Source of the DNA: Paenirhizobium naphthalenivorans
Lineage (GTDB): Bacteria > Pseudomonadota > Alphaproteobacteria > Rhizobiales > Rhizobiaceae
NCBI RefSeq assembly: GCF_007992095.1
Contig: NZ_BJZP01000013.1
Location: 1 to 64,000, forward strand
Reading direction: 5' to 3'
DNA: 64,000 nt
Position numbers and translations under genes: made by a program. The notes beneath the pieces are model-generated. The model made no database searches. It was not told the DNA's origin and saw nothing but the letters and a program-made list of their open reading frames with translations. Each line of letters starts with the position of its first letter. The stretch's first letter is position 1. This document shows positions 46,983-57,682 of this stretch, piece after piece.

Positions 46983-48008
46983 TCAGTTGAGCGTCATGGC
47001 GGCGAGCCACTCGTCGATCCACGCCTTGCGGTTCTTCGCCACCTCATCCGGCGTCATCAGGAAAGTCTTCTCCGGCGAAACCAGCTTGCCGAAGGCCGCC
47101 GGCAGCGGTTCGGAGGTCGTGCCCGCCGGCATCATCCAGTTATTGGTCGGGATCGTGTCCTGGAAGCCAGGGCTGATCATGAATGCCATGAACTGCCGCG
47201 CCAGTTCCTTATCCGGCGCCGTCTTCAGGATGCCGGCGACCTCGATCTGGACATAGTGGCCCTCCTCGAAGGCGGCCGCCTGATAGCGGTCGGTTCCTTC
47301 CGCCACCATGTGATAAGCCGGCGAGGTCGTGTAGGACAGCACCATCGGCGCCTCGCCCTTGGTGAACAGGCCATAGGCCTCCGACCAGCCAGGGGTGACC
47401 GTCAGCACGCGGTTCTTGAGCTTTGACCAAGCCTCACCAGCCTTGTCGCCATAGACCGATTTCACCCACAGGAGCAGGCCGAGCCCCGGCGTCGAGGTGC
47501 GCGGATCCTCGATGACGATCTTCTCCTTCGGATCGCCCTCGACCAGCTCCTTCAGGCTCTTCGGCGGCGCCTTCATCGCCTCGGTGTCGTAGATCACGGC
47601 GAAATGGCCGTAGTCATAGGGCACGAAGACATCGTCGGAAAAGCCGCCTGGCACCTTGACCGCCGAGACGTCGATACCATGCGGCTCGAACTGTCCGGTC
47701 GCCTTGGCCTCGGCCACCAGATTGGTATCGAGGCCGAGCACGAGATCGGCCTTGGTGCTCTCGCCCTCCAGCTTCACCCGGGTCAGGAGCGCCACCCCAT
47801 CGGCGACGCCGACGAAGTCGACGGTGCAGTCGCAGGTCTTTTCGAAGGCTTCCTTGACCTTGGGGCCGGGACCCCACTCGGAGATAAAGCTCTCGTAGGT
47901 GTAGATGGTCAGCCTCTTGTCGGCCGCAAAGGACGCGGAAGCGGTAAGAGCAAGCGTAAAGAGCGCGGCAAGGCCGCCGCGAATAGGATGATGTCGATGG
48001 GTCGGCAT
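46983..48008 (-). CDS. thiB: Thiamine ABC transporter substrate-binding protein
   Basis: 341 residues. A signal peptide (~1-28, ending SASFA) is followed by a mature periplasmic protein starting [20 protein letters not shown], the ThiB signature. The pair CDCTV is conserved in the family. It captures thiamine or its phosphates. It is the first gene of thiB-thiP-thiQ and lies ~60 bp after the riboswitch aptamer. Confidence 0.95.
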   Translation of the reverse strand: MPTHRHHPIRGGLAALFTLALTASASFAADKRLTIYTYESFISEWGPGPKVKEAFEKTCDCTVDFVGVADGVALLTRVKLEGESTKADLVLGLDTNLVAEAKATGQFEPHGIDVSAVKVPGGFSDDVFVPYDYGHFAVIYDTEAMKAPPKSLKELVEGDPKEKIVIEDPRTSTPGLGLLLWVKSVYGDKAGEAWSKLKNRVLTVTPGWSEAYGLFTKGEAPMVLSYTTSPAYHMVAEGTDRYQAAAFEEGHYVQIEVAGILKTAPDKELARQFMAFMISPGFQDTIPTNNWMMPAGTTSEPLPAAFGKLVSPEKTFLMTPDEVAKNRKAWIDEWLAAMTLN

Positions 48009-48067
48009 AAACAGCCCCTCCTTTGCATGTTTAAATTCCGGGATAGGGCGTCATCTAGGTTACGCGT

Positions 48068-48163
48068 CTAATCCCTCCGCCGGTGTTAGCCGGATCAGGT
48101 TCCGCGGGTTGGCTTCACGCCTCTCAGCCATCGGTCCGTTTCCGGACAGAAGGCACCCCGTTA
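48068..48163 (-). promoter_or_regulatory. TPP riboswitch (THI element) controlling thiBPQ
   Basis: On the minus strand the conserved CTGAGA of the pyrimidine-sensing helix is followed by CCTGATCCGG and TAACACCGGCG-AGGGA, the diphosphate-sensing core. High TPP should lower expression of the uptake operon. The 3' edge lies ~60 nt before thiB, leaving space for a switch in ribosome access. Confidence 0.95.
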
Positions 48164-48361
48164 GAGCAGCAGAAGACATAGCGCCAAGGCAGGTCGCTGG
48201 CAAGCCGTCGGCCGGCGCGCGACCTGTCATCGAATGGCCAACACTTTGCCAACATATGCGCGCTAGACTGGAGCAAGGATCACCCGATTTTGCCGGCGTC
48301 ACATGGACAAGCGCGGCAGGCGTGGTATCTGGTTGCTCCGATACGGCGAGACAGAGACCGC

Positions 48362-50170
48362 ATGTTCAACACTGTACCCGATACCCCTGCGCCAGCCTCC
48401 GCACCCGCGCATCAGGCCACCCCGGCCGAGTTGAGCCTGCGGCGTCAACTCGTCATCTCCGGCTCGTCCTTCTGGGCCTCGCCGCTACGCAACCGCATCC
48501 TGCTGCTCGCCACCGCGCTTTTGGCGATCATTCTTCTCACCGCCTATGGTCAGATCCTGCTGAACAGCTGGAACGCGCCCTTCTACAATTCGCTCGAACG
48601 GCGCGACCTCAACGCTTTCATCGCCGAACTGTGGAATTTCGGCAAGATCGCCGGCTTTCTGCTGGTCCTCAACGTCACCCAGACCTGGCTTAACCAGATG
48701 ACGGCGCTCTATATGCGCGAAGGCCTGGCGCGCCAGGTCGTCGACGAATGGCTGGCGGACCGCCGTGCCTATCGCCTGTCGCTATCCAGCCCGCTCGGCG
48801 TCAATCCCGACCAACGCCTGCACGAGGATACCCGCAAGCTCGCCGAGATGACGACCTCGCTGAGCATTGGTCTGGTGCAGGCGACCATCCTTCTGGTCAG
48901 CTTCATCGGTGTGCTCTGGAAATTGTCGAGCGATTTCGTCTTCCATTATCGCGATATGAGCTTTTCCATCCCCGGCTACATGGTCTGGGGCGCGATTCTC
49001 TATGCCGGATTGGCCTCGCTGTTCAGCCAGATCATCGGCTGGAACCTCACCCGCCTCAACGCGACACGCTATGCCAACGAGGCGGAGCTGCGCTTCTCGC
49101 TGATGCGGGCCAGCGAAAATCTCGAAGCCATCGCACTCGCCCGTGGCGAGGATACCGAGCGCCGACATATCCATGAGAAACTCGACGCGGTCGTGACCTC
49201 CATCCGCCGCCTCGCCATGGCTCTGACCAATCTCACCTGGGTCACCGCCGGTTTCGGCTGGTTGGCGACCATCGTGCCCATCCTGATCGCCTCGCCGGCC
49301 TATTTCGCTGGAACAATGAGCTTCGGCGGTCTCATGATGGCGGCGGCGGCCTTCAACCAGGTCCATTCGGCGCTGCGCTGGTATGTCAGCAACTACGATT
49401 CCATCGCCGACTGGAAGGCCAACCTGATGCGCGTCTCGGCGCTCCGCGCCGCCCTCATCGACATGGGTGAGCAACCAGTCGATGGCGGCATCACCGTTGT
49501 TTCCGGCGAACCCGACCGCCTCACGCTCGAAGGTCTCGCTATCGCCTCGCGTGTCGAGGGCAACTGTGAACAGGACGGGTTCCGGCTCAAGGAGAAGGAC
49601 CCGACGATCCTCGCTGGCAATCATGTGATGATCAACGGTGACCAGGGCGTCAATCGCAAGCTGCTGTTCAATGCGATCGCCGGCCTCTGGCCCTATGGCA
49701 CCGGACGCATCCTGTTACCCAAGGAAGACGACATCCTTTTCGTACCCCAGCTGGAATACCTGCCGGGGGGCAAACTGCGCAGTGTGCTCGCCTATCCGCT
49801 GGCCTCGGCAGGTTTCACCGACGACGCGATGATCGCGGCCCTTGAGCGCGTGGGCCTCGCGCGAATAGCCGGCAGGCTCGACGAGTCCGCCCGCTGGGAC
49901 CGCCTGCTCGACAAGGACGAGCAAATGGCTCTCTCTTTCGCCGGCCTCATCCTGCGCAAGCCGCGCTGGATCGTCTTCAACGATGTGCTGGAAGGCCTCG
50001 AATCGGATACCGTCACCAGACTGTCTGGCGTTCTGACCGAACTCTCCGGCTCGACACTGATCTACATAGGCCGCTCCGGCGCCTTCTACGACACGCTCTC
50101 GCCAAGCCTGCTGCATCTGGAGCGGACAAGATGCGAGCCGCAAGAAGAGACGGAGAAGGTCACGAACTGA
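48362..50170 (+). CDS. SbmA/BacA-like ABC transporter with degenerate ATPase domain
   Basis: 602 residues from the ATG at 48362 (MFNTVPDTPAPASAP). The N-terminal ~390 residues form the SbmA/BacA/ABCD-type membrane domain (NSWNAPFYNSLERRDLNAFI, TQTWLNQMTALYMREGLARQ, NPDQRLHEDTRKLAEMTT). The C-terminal part aligns with an ABC ATPase but its motifs are eroded. The Walker A site reads GDQGVNRKLL (~425-434) without GK(S/T), the signature reads MALSFAGLIL (~522), and Walker B reads WIVFNDVLEG (~536) with Asn-Asp for Asp-Glu. Transport is probably not ATP driven. Substrates of relatives include peptides and very-long-chain lipids. Confidence 0.85.
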   Translation: MFNTVPDTPAPASAPAHQATPAELSLRRQLVISGSSFWASPLRNRILLLATALLAIILLTAYGQILLNSWNAPFYNSLERRDLNAFIAELWNFGKIAGFLLVLNVTQTWLNQMTALYMREGLARQVVDEWLADRRAYRLSLSSPLGVNPDQRLHEDTRKLAEMTTSLSIGLVQATILLVSFIGVLWKLSSDFVFHYRDMSFSIPGYMVWGAILYAGLASLFSQIIGWNLTRLNATRYANEAELRFSLMRASENLEAIALARGEDTERRHIHEKLDAVVTSIRRLAMALTNLTWVTAGFGWLATIVPILIASPAYFAGTMSFGGLMMAAAAFNQVHSALRWYVSNYDSIADWKANLMRVSALRAALIDMGEQPVDGGITVVSGEPDRLTLEGLAIASRVEGNCEQDGFRLKEKDPTILAGNHVMINGDQGVNRKLLFNAIAGLWPYGTGRILLPKEDDILFVPQLEYLPGGKLRSVLAYPLASAGFTDDAMIAALERVGLARIAGRLDESARWDRLLDKDEQMALSFAGLILRKPRWIVFNDVLEGLESDTVTRLSGVLTELSGSTLIYIGRSGAFYDTLSPSLLHLERTRCEPQEETEKVTN

Positions 50171-50196
50171 CGTCCGTCTGCCGGCTGAAGGAGATT

Positions 50197-52029
50197 TTAC
50201 CCCTCCAGCTCCTCGCGCAGCATTTCCAGCTCCAGCCACTCCTCCTCCATGCGGACGAGGTCAGCGCGCAGCTTCTCCGTCTCGGCGGCCAGCTTGTTGA
50301 AGGTCGCGGGATCCTTTGTGAAGAGGTTCGGATCGGCCATCTTCGCCTCGCGAGCGGCGATCTCCTTTTCCGTCTTCTCCATCTCCTTCGGCAGGTTCTC
50401 CAGCGCGAACTTCTGCTTGAAGGAGAGCTTTCCCTTGGCCTTGCCACCGCCATCCGCCGGCTTGGTGTTGTCGGAGGACTTCGCCTTTTCCGCCTTCTCC
50501 ACCCGCTTGCGTTCGTCCTCGACGCCCTTCTTCTGCGCCAACATGTCGGAATAACCGCCGGCATATTCGATCCAGCGGCCGTCCGGATGCTCCGGATCGG
50601 CCGGCGCGATCGTCGATGTCACCGTGCGGTCGAGGAAGTCACGATCGTGGCTGACGAGGATGACCGTGCCGGAATAGCCGGCGACGATCTCCTGCAACAG
50701 GTCGAGCGTCTCGATGTCGAGGTCGTTGGTCGGCTCATCAAGGATCAGAAGATTCGACGGTTTGGCCATGATCCGCGCCAGCATCAGGCGTGCGCGCTCG
50801 CCACCAGAGAGATTCTTGATCGGCGTACGGGCCTGCTCCGGCTGGAACAGGAAGTCCTTCATATAGCCGGTCACATGCTTCTGCTCGCCATTGACCAGGA
50901 GATTGTCGCCACGGCCATCGGTCAGGTAATGCGCCAGCGAGTCCTCGGGATCGAGGTCCTCGCGCTTCTGGTCGAGCACGGCGATCTCGAGATTGGTGCC
51001 GAGCTTTACCTTGCCGCTGTCGGGTTTCAGCTGGCCTGTCAGCATCTTGAGTAGCGTTGTCTTGCCGGCGCCGTTCGGGCCGATCAGACCGATGCAGTCG
51101 CCTCGATGCACGCGGATCGAGAACGGCGCGACGATCGTCCGCTCACCATAGACCTTGGTGATCTTGTCCGCCTCGATAACGAGTTTGCCGCTCTCCTTGC
51201 CTTCCGTGGCGTTTGCCTGGATCGTGCCCTGCGGCCCCTTGTGGCCGCGATATTCGGCCCTGAGGCTCTGCAGGTTGCCGAGACGGCGCATATTGCGCTT
51301 GCGCCTTGCCGTCACGCCATAGCGCAACCAGTGCTCCTCGCGCTGAATCTCCTTGCCGAGCTTGTGCCGCTCGATTTCTTCCTCTTCCAGCACCTTGTCG
51401 CGCCATTCCTCGAAATGCCCGAAACCGCGATTGAGGCGGCGCGACAGCCCCCGATCAAGCCAGACCGTGGCGGTCGACACCTTCTCCAGGAAGCGTCTGT
51501 CGTGCGAGATCAGCACGAGCGCGCTGCGGCTCTTCTGCAACTCGCCTTCCAGCCACTCGATAGTCGGCAGGTCGAGATGGTTGGTCGGCTCGTCGAGCAT
51601 GAGGATATCGGGTTCCGGCGCCAGGACGCGGGCAAGCGCCGCGCGGCGGGCCTCGCCGCCCGACAGACTGGCCGGGTCTTCCTGACCGGAAAGCCCGAGA
51701 TGTTCCAGTAGATAGGTGACTCGATAGGGATCGTCGCCCGGCCCAAGCCCGGCTTCGCAGTAAGCCTGCACGGTCTTGAAGGCGCCGAAATCAGGCGCCT
51801 GCTCGAGATAGCGGATCGTCGCGGCCGGATGGCGAAACACCTCGCCCGACTGCGCCTCGACCATGCCGGCGGCAATCTTCATCAGCGTCGACTTGCCCGA
51901 GCCGTTGCGGCCCACCAGACAGATGCGGTCGCCCGGCTCCACCTGCAGGCTGGCGCCGTTCAAAAGCGGGGCGCCGCCGAAGGACAGGAAAATGTCGTCG
52001 AGTTTGAGAATGGGAGGCGCCAAGGTCAA
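50197..52029 (-). CDS. uup: ABC-F type ATPase Uup
   Basis: 610 residues with two ATPase domains. Walker A sites are GRNGSGKST and GPNGAGKTT, signatures LSGGEARR and LSGGERAR, and Walker B LDEPTNHLD and LDEPTNDLD. There are no membrane segments, and a charged coiled-coil C-terminal tail (FALENLPKEMEKTEKEIAAR) is typical of Uup. It acts on ribosomes or branched DNA. The start overlaps the thiN stop by four bases, so it follows thiN in one transcript. Confidence 0.95.
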   Translation of the reverse strand: MTLAPPILKLDDIFLSFGGAPLLNGASLQVEPGDRICLVGRNGSGKSTLMKIAAGMVEAQSGEVFRHPAATIRYLEQAPDFGAFKTVQAYCEAGLGPGDDPYRVTYLLEHLGLSGQEDPASLSGGEARRAALARVLAPEPDILMLDEPTNHLDLPTIEWLEGELQKSRSALVLISHDRRFLEKVSTATVWLDRGLSRRLNRGFGHFEEWRDKVLEEEEIERHKLGKEIQREEHWLRYGVTARRKRNMRRLGNLQSLRAEYRGHKGPQGTIQANATEGKESGKLVIEADKITKVYGERTIVAPFSIRVHRGDCIGLIGPNGAGKTTLLKMLTGQLKPDSGKVKLGTNLEIAVLDQKREDLDPEDSLAHYLTDGRGDNLLVNGEQKHVTGYMKDFLFQPEQARTPIKNLSGGERARLMLARIMAKPSNLLILDEPTNDLDIETLDLLQEIVAGYSGTVILVSHDRDFLDRTVTSTIAPADPEHPDGRWIEYAGGYSDMLAQKKGVEDERKRVEKAEKAKSSDNTKPADGGGKAKGKLSFKQKFALENLPKEMEKTEKEIAAREAKMADPNLFTKDPATFNKLAAETEKLRADLVRMEEEWLELEMLREELEG

Positions 52030-52676
52030 GCTCCGGAAAGGTCATAGGGGCGCGCGAGGATCACGGCGTCGCCGCTTTTCAGCGAAAAGGACACCGGCCC
52101 TTCGGCCACGTTGGAAATGGTGCGCGATGACCCGAAGGCCAGCGCGAAATCGGTGAGCGGATAGCGGGCATTGCCGATCGTCAGCCCGGCAAGCGGCGAA
52201 AATCCGAGGATCGAGAACAGCGAGCCCTTGGGCAGGTCGAGCGTCAACTCGGCGCGAAGCAGCGGAAAGGCCTCTTCCGTCCCCGAGCTCATCATCACGT
52301 CGATGCCGGCCTTGGCCAGGGCAACGCCGGAGAGCAAATGCATGACCGCGTGGTCCGAACGTTCCCCGCCAAGCGCGCCGGCCAGAACCAGCCTCGTCGC
52401 CCCGCGCGACAGGGCCTGTTCCACAGCGATCTCGCCATCGGTCGACGCCTTCTGCGCCGGATAGGGCATGCGCGGCACGCCGGGAAAATCCTCGACCGGC
52501 AGATCGGCCGAACTGTCGAAATCACCGACCCACAGCTCCGGCGAAAGGCCGAGCGCGGCCGCATGGCGCATGCCGCCATCGGCCGCGATGGCGCGGCTTC
52601 CCGCGACCGCGGCTCTCAGCCGTTCGGTCGGGGTCAATGCCCCGCCGAGCAGGATGGTGAAGGTCGTGTCCGTCAT
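52026..52676 (-). CDS. thiN: Thiamine pyrophosphokinase
   Basis: 216 residues from the ATG at 52676 (MTDTTFTILLGG); a Met at 52688 is in frame. IAADGGMRHAAALGLSPELWVGDFDS is the nucleotide/Mg2+ site, and KASTDGEIAVEQAL and GALGGERSDHAVMHL are the other signatures. It makes TPP from thiamine and ATP. It is beside the thiBPQ uptake genes, so import and activation are encoded together. It overlaps uup by four bases. Confidence 0.95.
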   Translation of the reverse strand: MTDTTFTILLGGALTPTERLRAAVAGSRAIAADGGMRHAAALGLSPELWVGDFDSSADLPVEDFPGVPRMPYPAQKASTDGEIAVEQALSRGATRLVLAGALGGERSDHAVMHLLSGVALAKAGIDVMMSSGTEEAFPLLRAELTLDLPKGSLFSILGFSPLAGLTIGNARYPLTDFALAFGSSRTISNVAEGPVSFSLKSGDAVILARPYDLSGA

Positions 52677-52812
52677 GGATGAGCCCATAGCGCATATGGG
52701 CCGTGAAGGGAAAGGCCGTTTCCTCTAGCCCTTGCCACCTGACTGGACGCCAGGGCGCCGATCGGGCCGGACACGACGCTTGGTCGTGTTGTTGCTGGAC
52801 GCCGGCGGCGCC

Positions 52813-52956
52813 TCAGCGCTTGGCGGTGCCGTCCTTGGCGGTTTCGGCATTCTTCAGCTGGTTGGTGAAGCCGGACGTCTTCGGCGCATCGACCTTGGTT
52901 TTATCCTTCTTGGGTTTTCGCACTTCGCGGTTCGAACGTACCTGACCTTTGGCCAT
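52813..52956 (-). CDS. Small basic conserved hypothetical protein
   Basis: 47 residues. MAKGQVRSNREVRKPKKDKT, a Lys-rich middle and SGFTNQLKNAETAKDGTAKR at the end. No domain is recognised, but small proteins with the same MAKGQVRSNREVRKPKK start occur in rhizobia. Codon pattern is good, a ribosome binding site (GGAAGATA) precedes the ATG, and the stop is at 52813-52815. It may bind nucleic acid given its charge. Confidence 0.65.
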   Translation of the reverse strand: MAKGQVRSNREVRKPKKDKTKVDAPKTSGFTNQLKNAETAKDGTAKR

Positions 52957-53326
52957 GGGTATCTTCCTTTGGTGAAGGATCGCGGGCCACCCTTGATGGC
53001 AGCGCTCGATCGGGAACAGGTGATCTTCAATCGTCTATCGGTAGAATTCTTCATACTTGAAGCGAATGCGGCCGGCGGTGCCATGAGTCTGGCAGAACCG
53101 GCCGGAGAATGCGCTCGCCGTCATCCAGGACATGACCTTTCTTGCCTGGAAACAAGCGTTGAAACACGAACATACGACGCGTATCGCTGGATTCAGCCTG
53201 TCAGATTCCAGCCTTTTTACAAGCATTATCTGGCGCGTCGGCGCGGCCCGAAACCGCCTCTCCATCTTGCACTGCCCCCTTTGCGCCACTAGGTTCACCG
53301 TCGAGGATCAGCCAGGAAGATCAAGC
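52957..53326. other. Intergenic region between the small basic protein and moxR
   Basis: About 370 bp that must hold two divergent promoters. Short open frames on both strands lack family features. The moxR ribosome binding site (aggaaga) is at 53313-53319. Nothing else could be supported. Confidence 0.5.
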
Positions 53327-54169
<843 letters not shown>

Positions 54170-54250
54170 CAGGCCGCATCGCCCGCAAGCTGCGGCGCAG
54201 CATGGTTTTTCATTGATCTTCCGCAGGAAGACGACTATCTAAAGCCGGTC

Positions 54251-54305
54251 CCGTGGTGATTTGGCCGGCCGGCTTGCAGCCACGTTAAAGAAGTCGCTAA
54301 AGGGG
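54251..54305 (+). promoter_or_regulatory. SAM-II riboswitch upstream of metA
   Basis: ccgtggtgatttggccg, then cggcttgcagccacg and ttaaagaagtcgctaaagg reproduce the conserved metA-type SAM-II pseudoknot. The stem gtgg/ccac, the GGTGATTT loop segment, GCTTGCAGCCACGTTAAA and the terminal GCTAAAGG are all in place. High SAM should block ribosome access to metA. The element ends ~95 nt before the ATG. Confidence 0.88.
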
Positions 54306-54400
54306 CCGAGGAAAGTCGTCATTTTCCCGAGCACCGGTCGCGATTTCTCGCCGCCGGTTTTATTTTGCGGTTTTTCCGCCAATGCTGGGAATGAGAAACG

Positions 54401-55324
54401 ATGCCGATCAGGATACCCGACACGCTGCCCGCCTTCGAGACCCTCGTAAACGAGGGCGTGCGGGTGATGACCGAGACGATGGCTGTCCGCCAGGATATCC
54501 GTCCGTTGCAGATCGGCCTGCTCAATCTCATGCCGAACAAGATCAAGACCGAGGTTCAGTTCGCCCGCCTGATCGGCGCCTCGCCGCTCCAGGTCGAGTT
54601 CACGCTCGTCCGGATCGGCGGCCACAAGGCCAAGAACACATCTGAAGAACACCTGCTGTCCTTCTACCAGACTTGGGAAGAGGTGAAGGACCGCAAGTTC
54701 GACGGCTTCATCATCACTGGCGCGCCGGTCGAGACGCTGCCTTACGAAGAGGTGACCTACTGGGACGAGATGCAGCGGATCTTCGACTGGACTGAAACCA
54801 ACGTCCATTCGACGATGAATGTCTGTTGGGGCGCGATGGCCGCCATCTACCATTTCCACAAGGTGCCCAAGCACGCCCTCAAGGAAAAGGCCTTCGGCGT
54901 CTACCGCCATCGCAACCTGTCGCCGGCCTCCGTCTATCTCAACGGCTTTTCTGACGACTTCCAGGTCCCGGTGTCGCGCTGGACCGAGGTGCGCCGCGCC
55001 GATATCGAGAAAGTGCCGGGCCTCGAGATCCTGATGGAATCCAACGAGATGGGCGTCTGCCTTGTGCATGAGAAGAAGGGCAACCGGCTCTACATGTTCA
55101 ACCACGTCGAATATGATTCGACGTCGCTCGCCGACGAGTATTTCCGCGACGTGAATGCCGGCATACCCATCAAGATGCCGTACGACTATTTCCCGCATAA
55201 CGACCCGACGCTGACACCGCTCAACCGCTGGCGCAGCCACGCGCATCTGCTGTTCGGCAATTGGATCAACGAAATCTACCAGACGACGCCTTACGATCTG
55301 CGAGAGATCGGGGTCGGGCGCTGA
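54401..55324 (+). CDS. metA: Homoserine O-acetyltransferase (MetA type)
   Basis: 307 residues. The catalytic Cys142 lies in NVCWGAMAA, and His235 and Glu237 are in FNHVEYD. Residue 111 is Glu ([11 protein letters not shown]); in characterised MetA proteins Glu at this site goes with acetyl-CoA use and Gly with succinyl-CoA, so O-acetylhomoserine is the likely product. It begins methionine synthesis and is regulated by the SAM-II riboswitch just upstream. Confidence 0.93.
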   Translation: MPIRIPDTLPAFETLVNEGVRVMTETMAVRQDIRPLQIGLLNLMPNKIKTEVQFARLIGASPLQVEFTLVRIGGHKAKNTSEEHLLSFYQTWEEVKDRKFDGFIITGAPVETLPYEEVTYWDEMQRIFDWTETNVHSTMNVCWGAMAAIYHFHKVPKHALKEKAFGVYRHRNLSPASVYLNGFSDDFQVPVSRWTEVRRADIEKVPGLEILMESNEMGVCLVHEKKGNRLYMFNHVEYDSTSLADEYFRDVNAGIPIKMPYDYFPHNDPTLTPLNRWRSHAHLLFGNWINEIYQTTPYDLREIGVGR

Positions 55325-55359
55325 TGGTGCAGCACGGCGGCAAGGAGTGATAGAGGCCG

Positions 55360-56544
55360 ATGTTCATCCCCTTCTTCCTCAAGCTCAAGGAAGCGCGGAT
55401 CCCGGTGACGCTGCGGGAATTCCTCGCCTTGCTCGAAGGCATGGAGAAGGGGCTCGTCGACTTCGACACGGAGGCCTTCTACTTCCTCGCCCGCACAGCG
55501 CTGGTCAAGGATGAGCGCCATATCGACCGCTTCGACCGGGTGTTCTCGGAAATGTTCGGCGGGCTGGAAGCCGTTTCCGGCGCCGATGGCGTCGAGACTG
55601 TGCCGATCCCTGAGGAATGGCTGAGGAAGCTCGCCGAGAAGCACCTGTCGGACGAGGACAAGAAGTTGATCGAAGCGCTCGGCGGCTTCGACAAGCTGAT
55701 GGAGACGCTGCGCGAGCGACTGGCCGAGCAGAAGGGCCGCCACCAGGGCGGCTCGAAATGGATCGGCACCGCCGGCACCTCACCCTTCGGTGCCTATGGC
55801 TACAATCCGGAAGGCGTGCGCATCGGCCAGAACGAATCGCGCCACCGCCGCGCCGTGAAGGTCTGGGATAAGCGCGAGTTCAAGAACCTCGACGACACGG
55901 TCGAGCTCGGCACCCGCAACATCAAGGTGGCGCTGAGGCGCCTGCGCCGTTTCATCCGCGAGGGTGCGGCAGAGGAATTCGATCTTTCCGGCACCATCCG
56001 CGCGACCGCCGAGCACGGCTATCTCGACGTGAAGACCCAGCCGGAGCGGCGCAATGCCGTGAAGCTGCTGATGTTCTTCGACATCGGCGGATCGATGGAC
56101 GACCATGTGCGCATCGTCGAGGAGCTGTTCTCCGCGGCACGCTCCGAATTCCGCCACATGGACTATTTCTACTTTCACAACTGCCCCTACGAGCGGGTGT
56201 GGAAGGACAATCGCCGCCGCATGGCCGAGGTCATTGCGACCGAGGACATCATCCGCACCTTCGGTCCGGACTACCGGCTGATCTTCGTCGGCGACGCGTC
56301 GATGAGCCCCTACGAGATCAGCCATGCCGGCGGCTCGGTCGAACACTGGAACACCGAGGCGGGCGCCGTCTGGATCGACCGGCTGACCGCCCACTTCCGC
56401 CGCAGCCTGTGGATCAACCCGCTAAGACAGGACGCGTGGGGCTACACCCAGTCGGTTGGCATGATACGCCAGTTGTTGGGAAACCGGATGTATCCGCTGA
56501 CGCTCGGCGGCCTGGAAGAGGCGGCGCGCGAACTGGCGAAATAG
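55360..56544 (+). CDS. CoxE-like VWA domain protein
   Basis: 394 residues. An N-terminal helical part (PVTLREFLALLEGMEKGLVD, and a WIGTAGTSPFGAYGYNPEGVR segment) is followed by a CoxE-type VWA domain, with the metal-ion site DIGGSMDDH near 243-251 and later GDASMSPYEI. It acts with MoxR-type ATPases in complex assembly. The gene starts 35 bp after metA and may share its transcript, although its natural partner moxR lies before metA. Confidence 0.9.
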   Translation: MFIPFFLKLKEARIPVTLREFLALLEGMEKGLVDFDTEAFYFLARTALVKDERHIDRFDRVFSEMFGGLEAVSGADGVETVPIPEEWLRKLAEKHLSDEDKKLIEALGGFDKLMETLRERLAEQKGRHQGGSKWIGTAGTSPFGAYGYNPEGVRIGQNESRHRRAVKVWDKREFKNLDDTVELGTRNIKVALRRLRRFIREGAAEEFDLSGTIRATAEHGYLDVKTQPERRNAVKLLMFFDIGGSMDDHVRIVEELFSAARSEFRHMDYFYFHNCPYERVWKDNRRRMAEVIATEDIIRTFGPDYRLIFVGDASMSPYEISHAGGSVEHWNTEAGAVWIDRLTAHFRRSLWINPLRQDAWGYTQSVGMIRQLLGNRMYPLTLGGLEEAARELAK

Positions 56545-56574
56545 ACGGCGATGGCCGCGAATCGGGGGAATGGC

Positions 56575-57588
56575 ATGACGGACAGGGAAATCTTCGGCAC
56601 GACCTCAAAGGGCGAAACGGTCGAGCGGGTCACGCTGCGCGCCGGCGGCCTGATGGCGAAGATCATCACCTTCGGCGCCGCGATCCAGGATTTGCGCCTT
56701 GCCGGACATGACGCGCCGCTGGTGCTCGGCTTCGAGCGTTTCGAGGACTACGAGCAGCACTCGCCTTTTTTCGGCGCCACGCCCGGCCGGTGCGCCAACC
56801 GCATCGCCCATGGCCGTTTCAGCATCGACGGCACCGACTACCAGCTGGAGCTGAACGAGCGCGGCCTGACACATCTGCACGGCGGCTCGGACGGCACGGC
56901 CCGGATGAACTGGACGATTACCGATCTCGGCGCCGATCGCGTGACAATGGAAGTCACCGATCCAGACGGTCGCGCCGGCTATCCCGGCAATTGCGGGATC
57001 CGCGCGACCTATACCCTGAAGGATGACGGCGTGCTCTCGGTGATCTACGAGAGCCGCACGGACCGGCCGACACCGGTCAATGTCTGCCAGCATGCCTATT
57101 TCAACCTCGACGGTCTCGACGACATCCTCGGCCACGACCTGATGATCGCCGCCGACCATTATCTGCCGGTCGACCGCGACCTGATCCCGACCGGCGAACG
57201 CGCGTCTGTCGCCGGAACACCCTTCGATTTCCGCGAAATGGCGCCGATCGCGCGCAAGGAACATCACAAGCAGGTCGCCTTCGACCACAACTTCTGTCTG
57301 GCGCAGGCGCGCATGACCAAGCAGCCCGTGGTACTGGCCCGCAGCATCAACTCAGGCGTGACCATGGAAGTACGGACCACGGAACCCGGTGTGCAGTTCT
57401 ACGCCGGCGTCTATCTCGACGTCCCCGTTCCCGGCCTCGAGGGCCGCACCTACGGCCCTTATGCCGGCTTCTGCCTGGAAACCCAGATCTGGCCAGACGC
57501 GGTCAACCACACGGACTTCCCCAACGCCATCCTGCGGCCCGGCGAAGTGCTCCGCCAGGAAACCGACTATGTCTTTTCGAAGAGCTGA
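56575..57588 (+). CDS. Aldose 1-epimerase (galactose mutarotase)
   Basis: 337 residues from ATG 56575 (MTDREIFGTTSKGE), with a GGGGGA site; an earlier Met at 56551 lacks one. GRCANRIAHGRF, HLHGG, CQHAYFNLDG (catalytic His) and FCLETQIWPDAVNH (catalytic Glu) are signatures. It interconverts alpha and beta anomers of galactose or related sugars. There is no signal peptide, so it is cytoplasmic. Confidence 0.93.
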   Translation: MTDREIFGTTSKGETVERVTLRAGGLMAKIITFGAAIQDLRLAGHDAPLVLGFERFEDYEQHSPFFGATPGRCANRIAHGRFSIDGTDYQLELNERGLTHLHGGSDGTARMNWTITDLGADRVTMEVTDPDGRAGYPGNCGIRATYTLKDDGVLSVIYESRTDRPTPVNVCQHAYFNLDGLDDILGHDLMIAADHYLPVDRDLIPTGERASVAGTPFDFREMAPIARKEHHKQVAFDHNFCLAQARMTKQPVVLARSINSGVTMEVRTTEPGVQFYAGVYLDVPVPGLEGRTYGPYAGFCLETQIWPDAVNHTDFPNAILRPGEVLRQETDYVFSKS

Positions 57589-57593
57589 GGAAA

Positions 57594-57609
57594 GCGGCCT
57601 TCGGGCCGC
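57594..57609 (+). terminator. UUCG-loop hairpin after the epimerase gene
   Basis: gcggcc-ttcg-ggccgc forms a 6-bp stem with an exceptionally stable UUCG loop, five bases past the stop. No T-run follows, so it may protect the mRNA end more than terminate. Confidence 0.45.
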
Positions 57610-57682
57610 GGCCACACCGCGCGACAATGCAAGGTTTCCGCCGGGGTGGCGAACACAGTCGTCATCGTAATCGGAAGAAAAA

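Noticed and set aside
44601-48008. thiBPQ as an iron or sulfate transporter
   Set aside because: A TPP riboswitch directly precedes the operon and the binding protein has the ThiB start, so thiamine is the better substrate.
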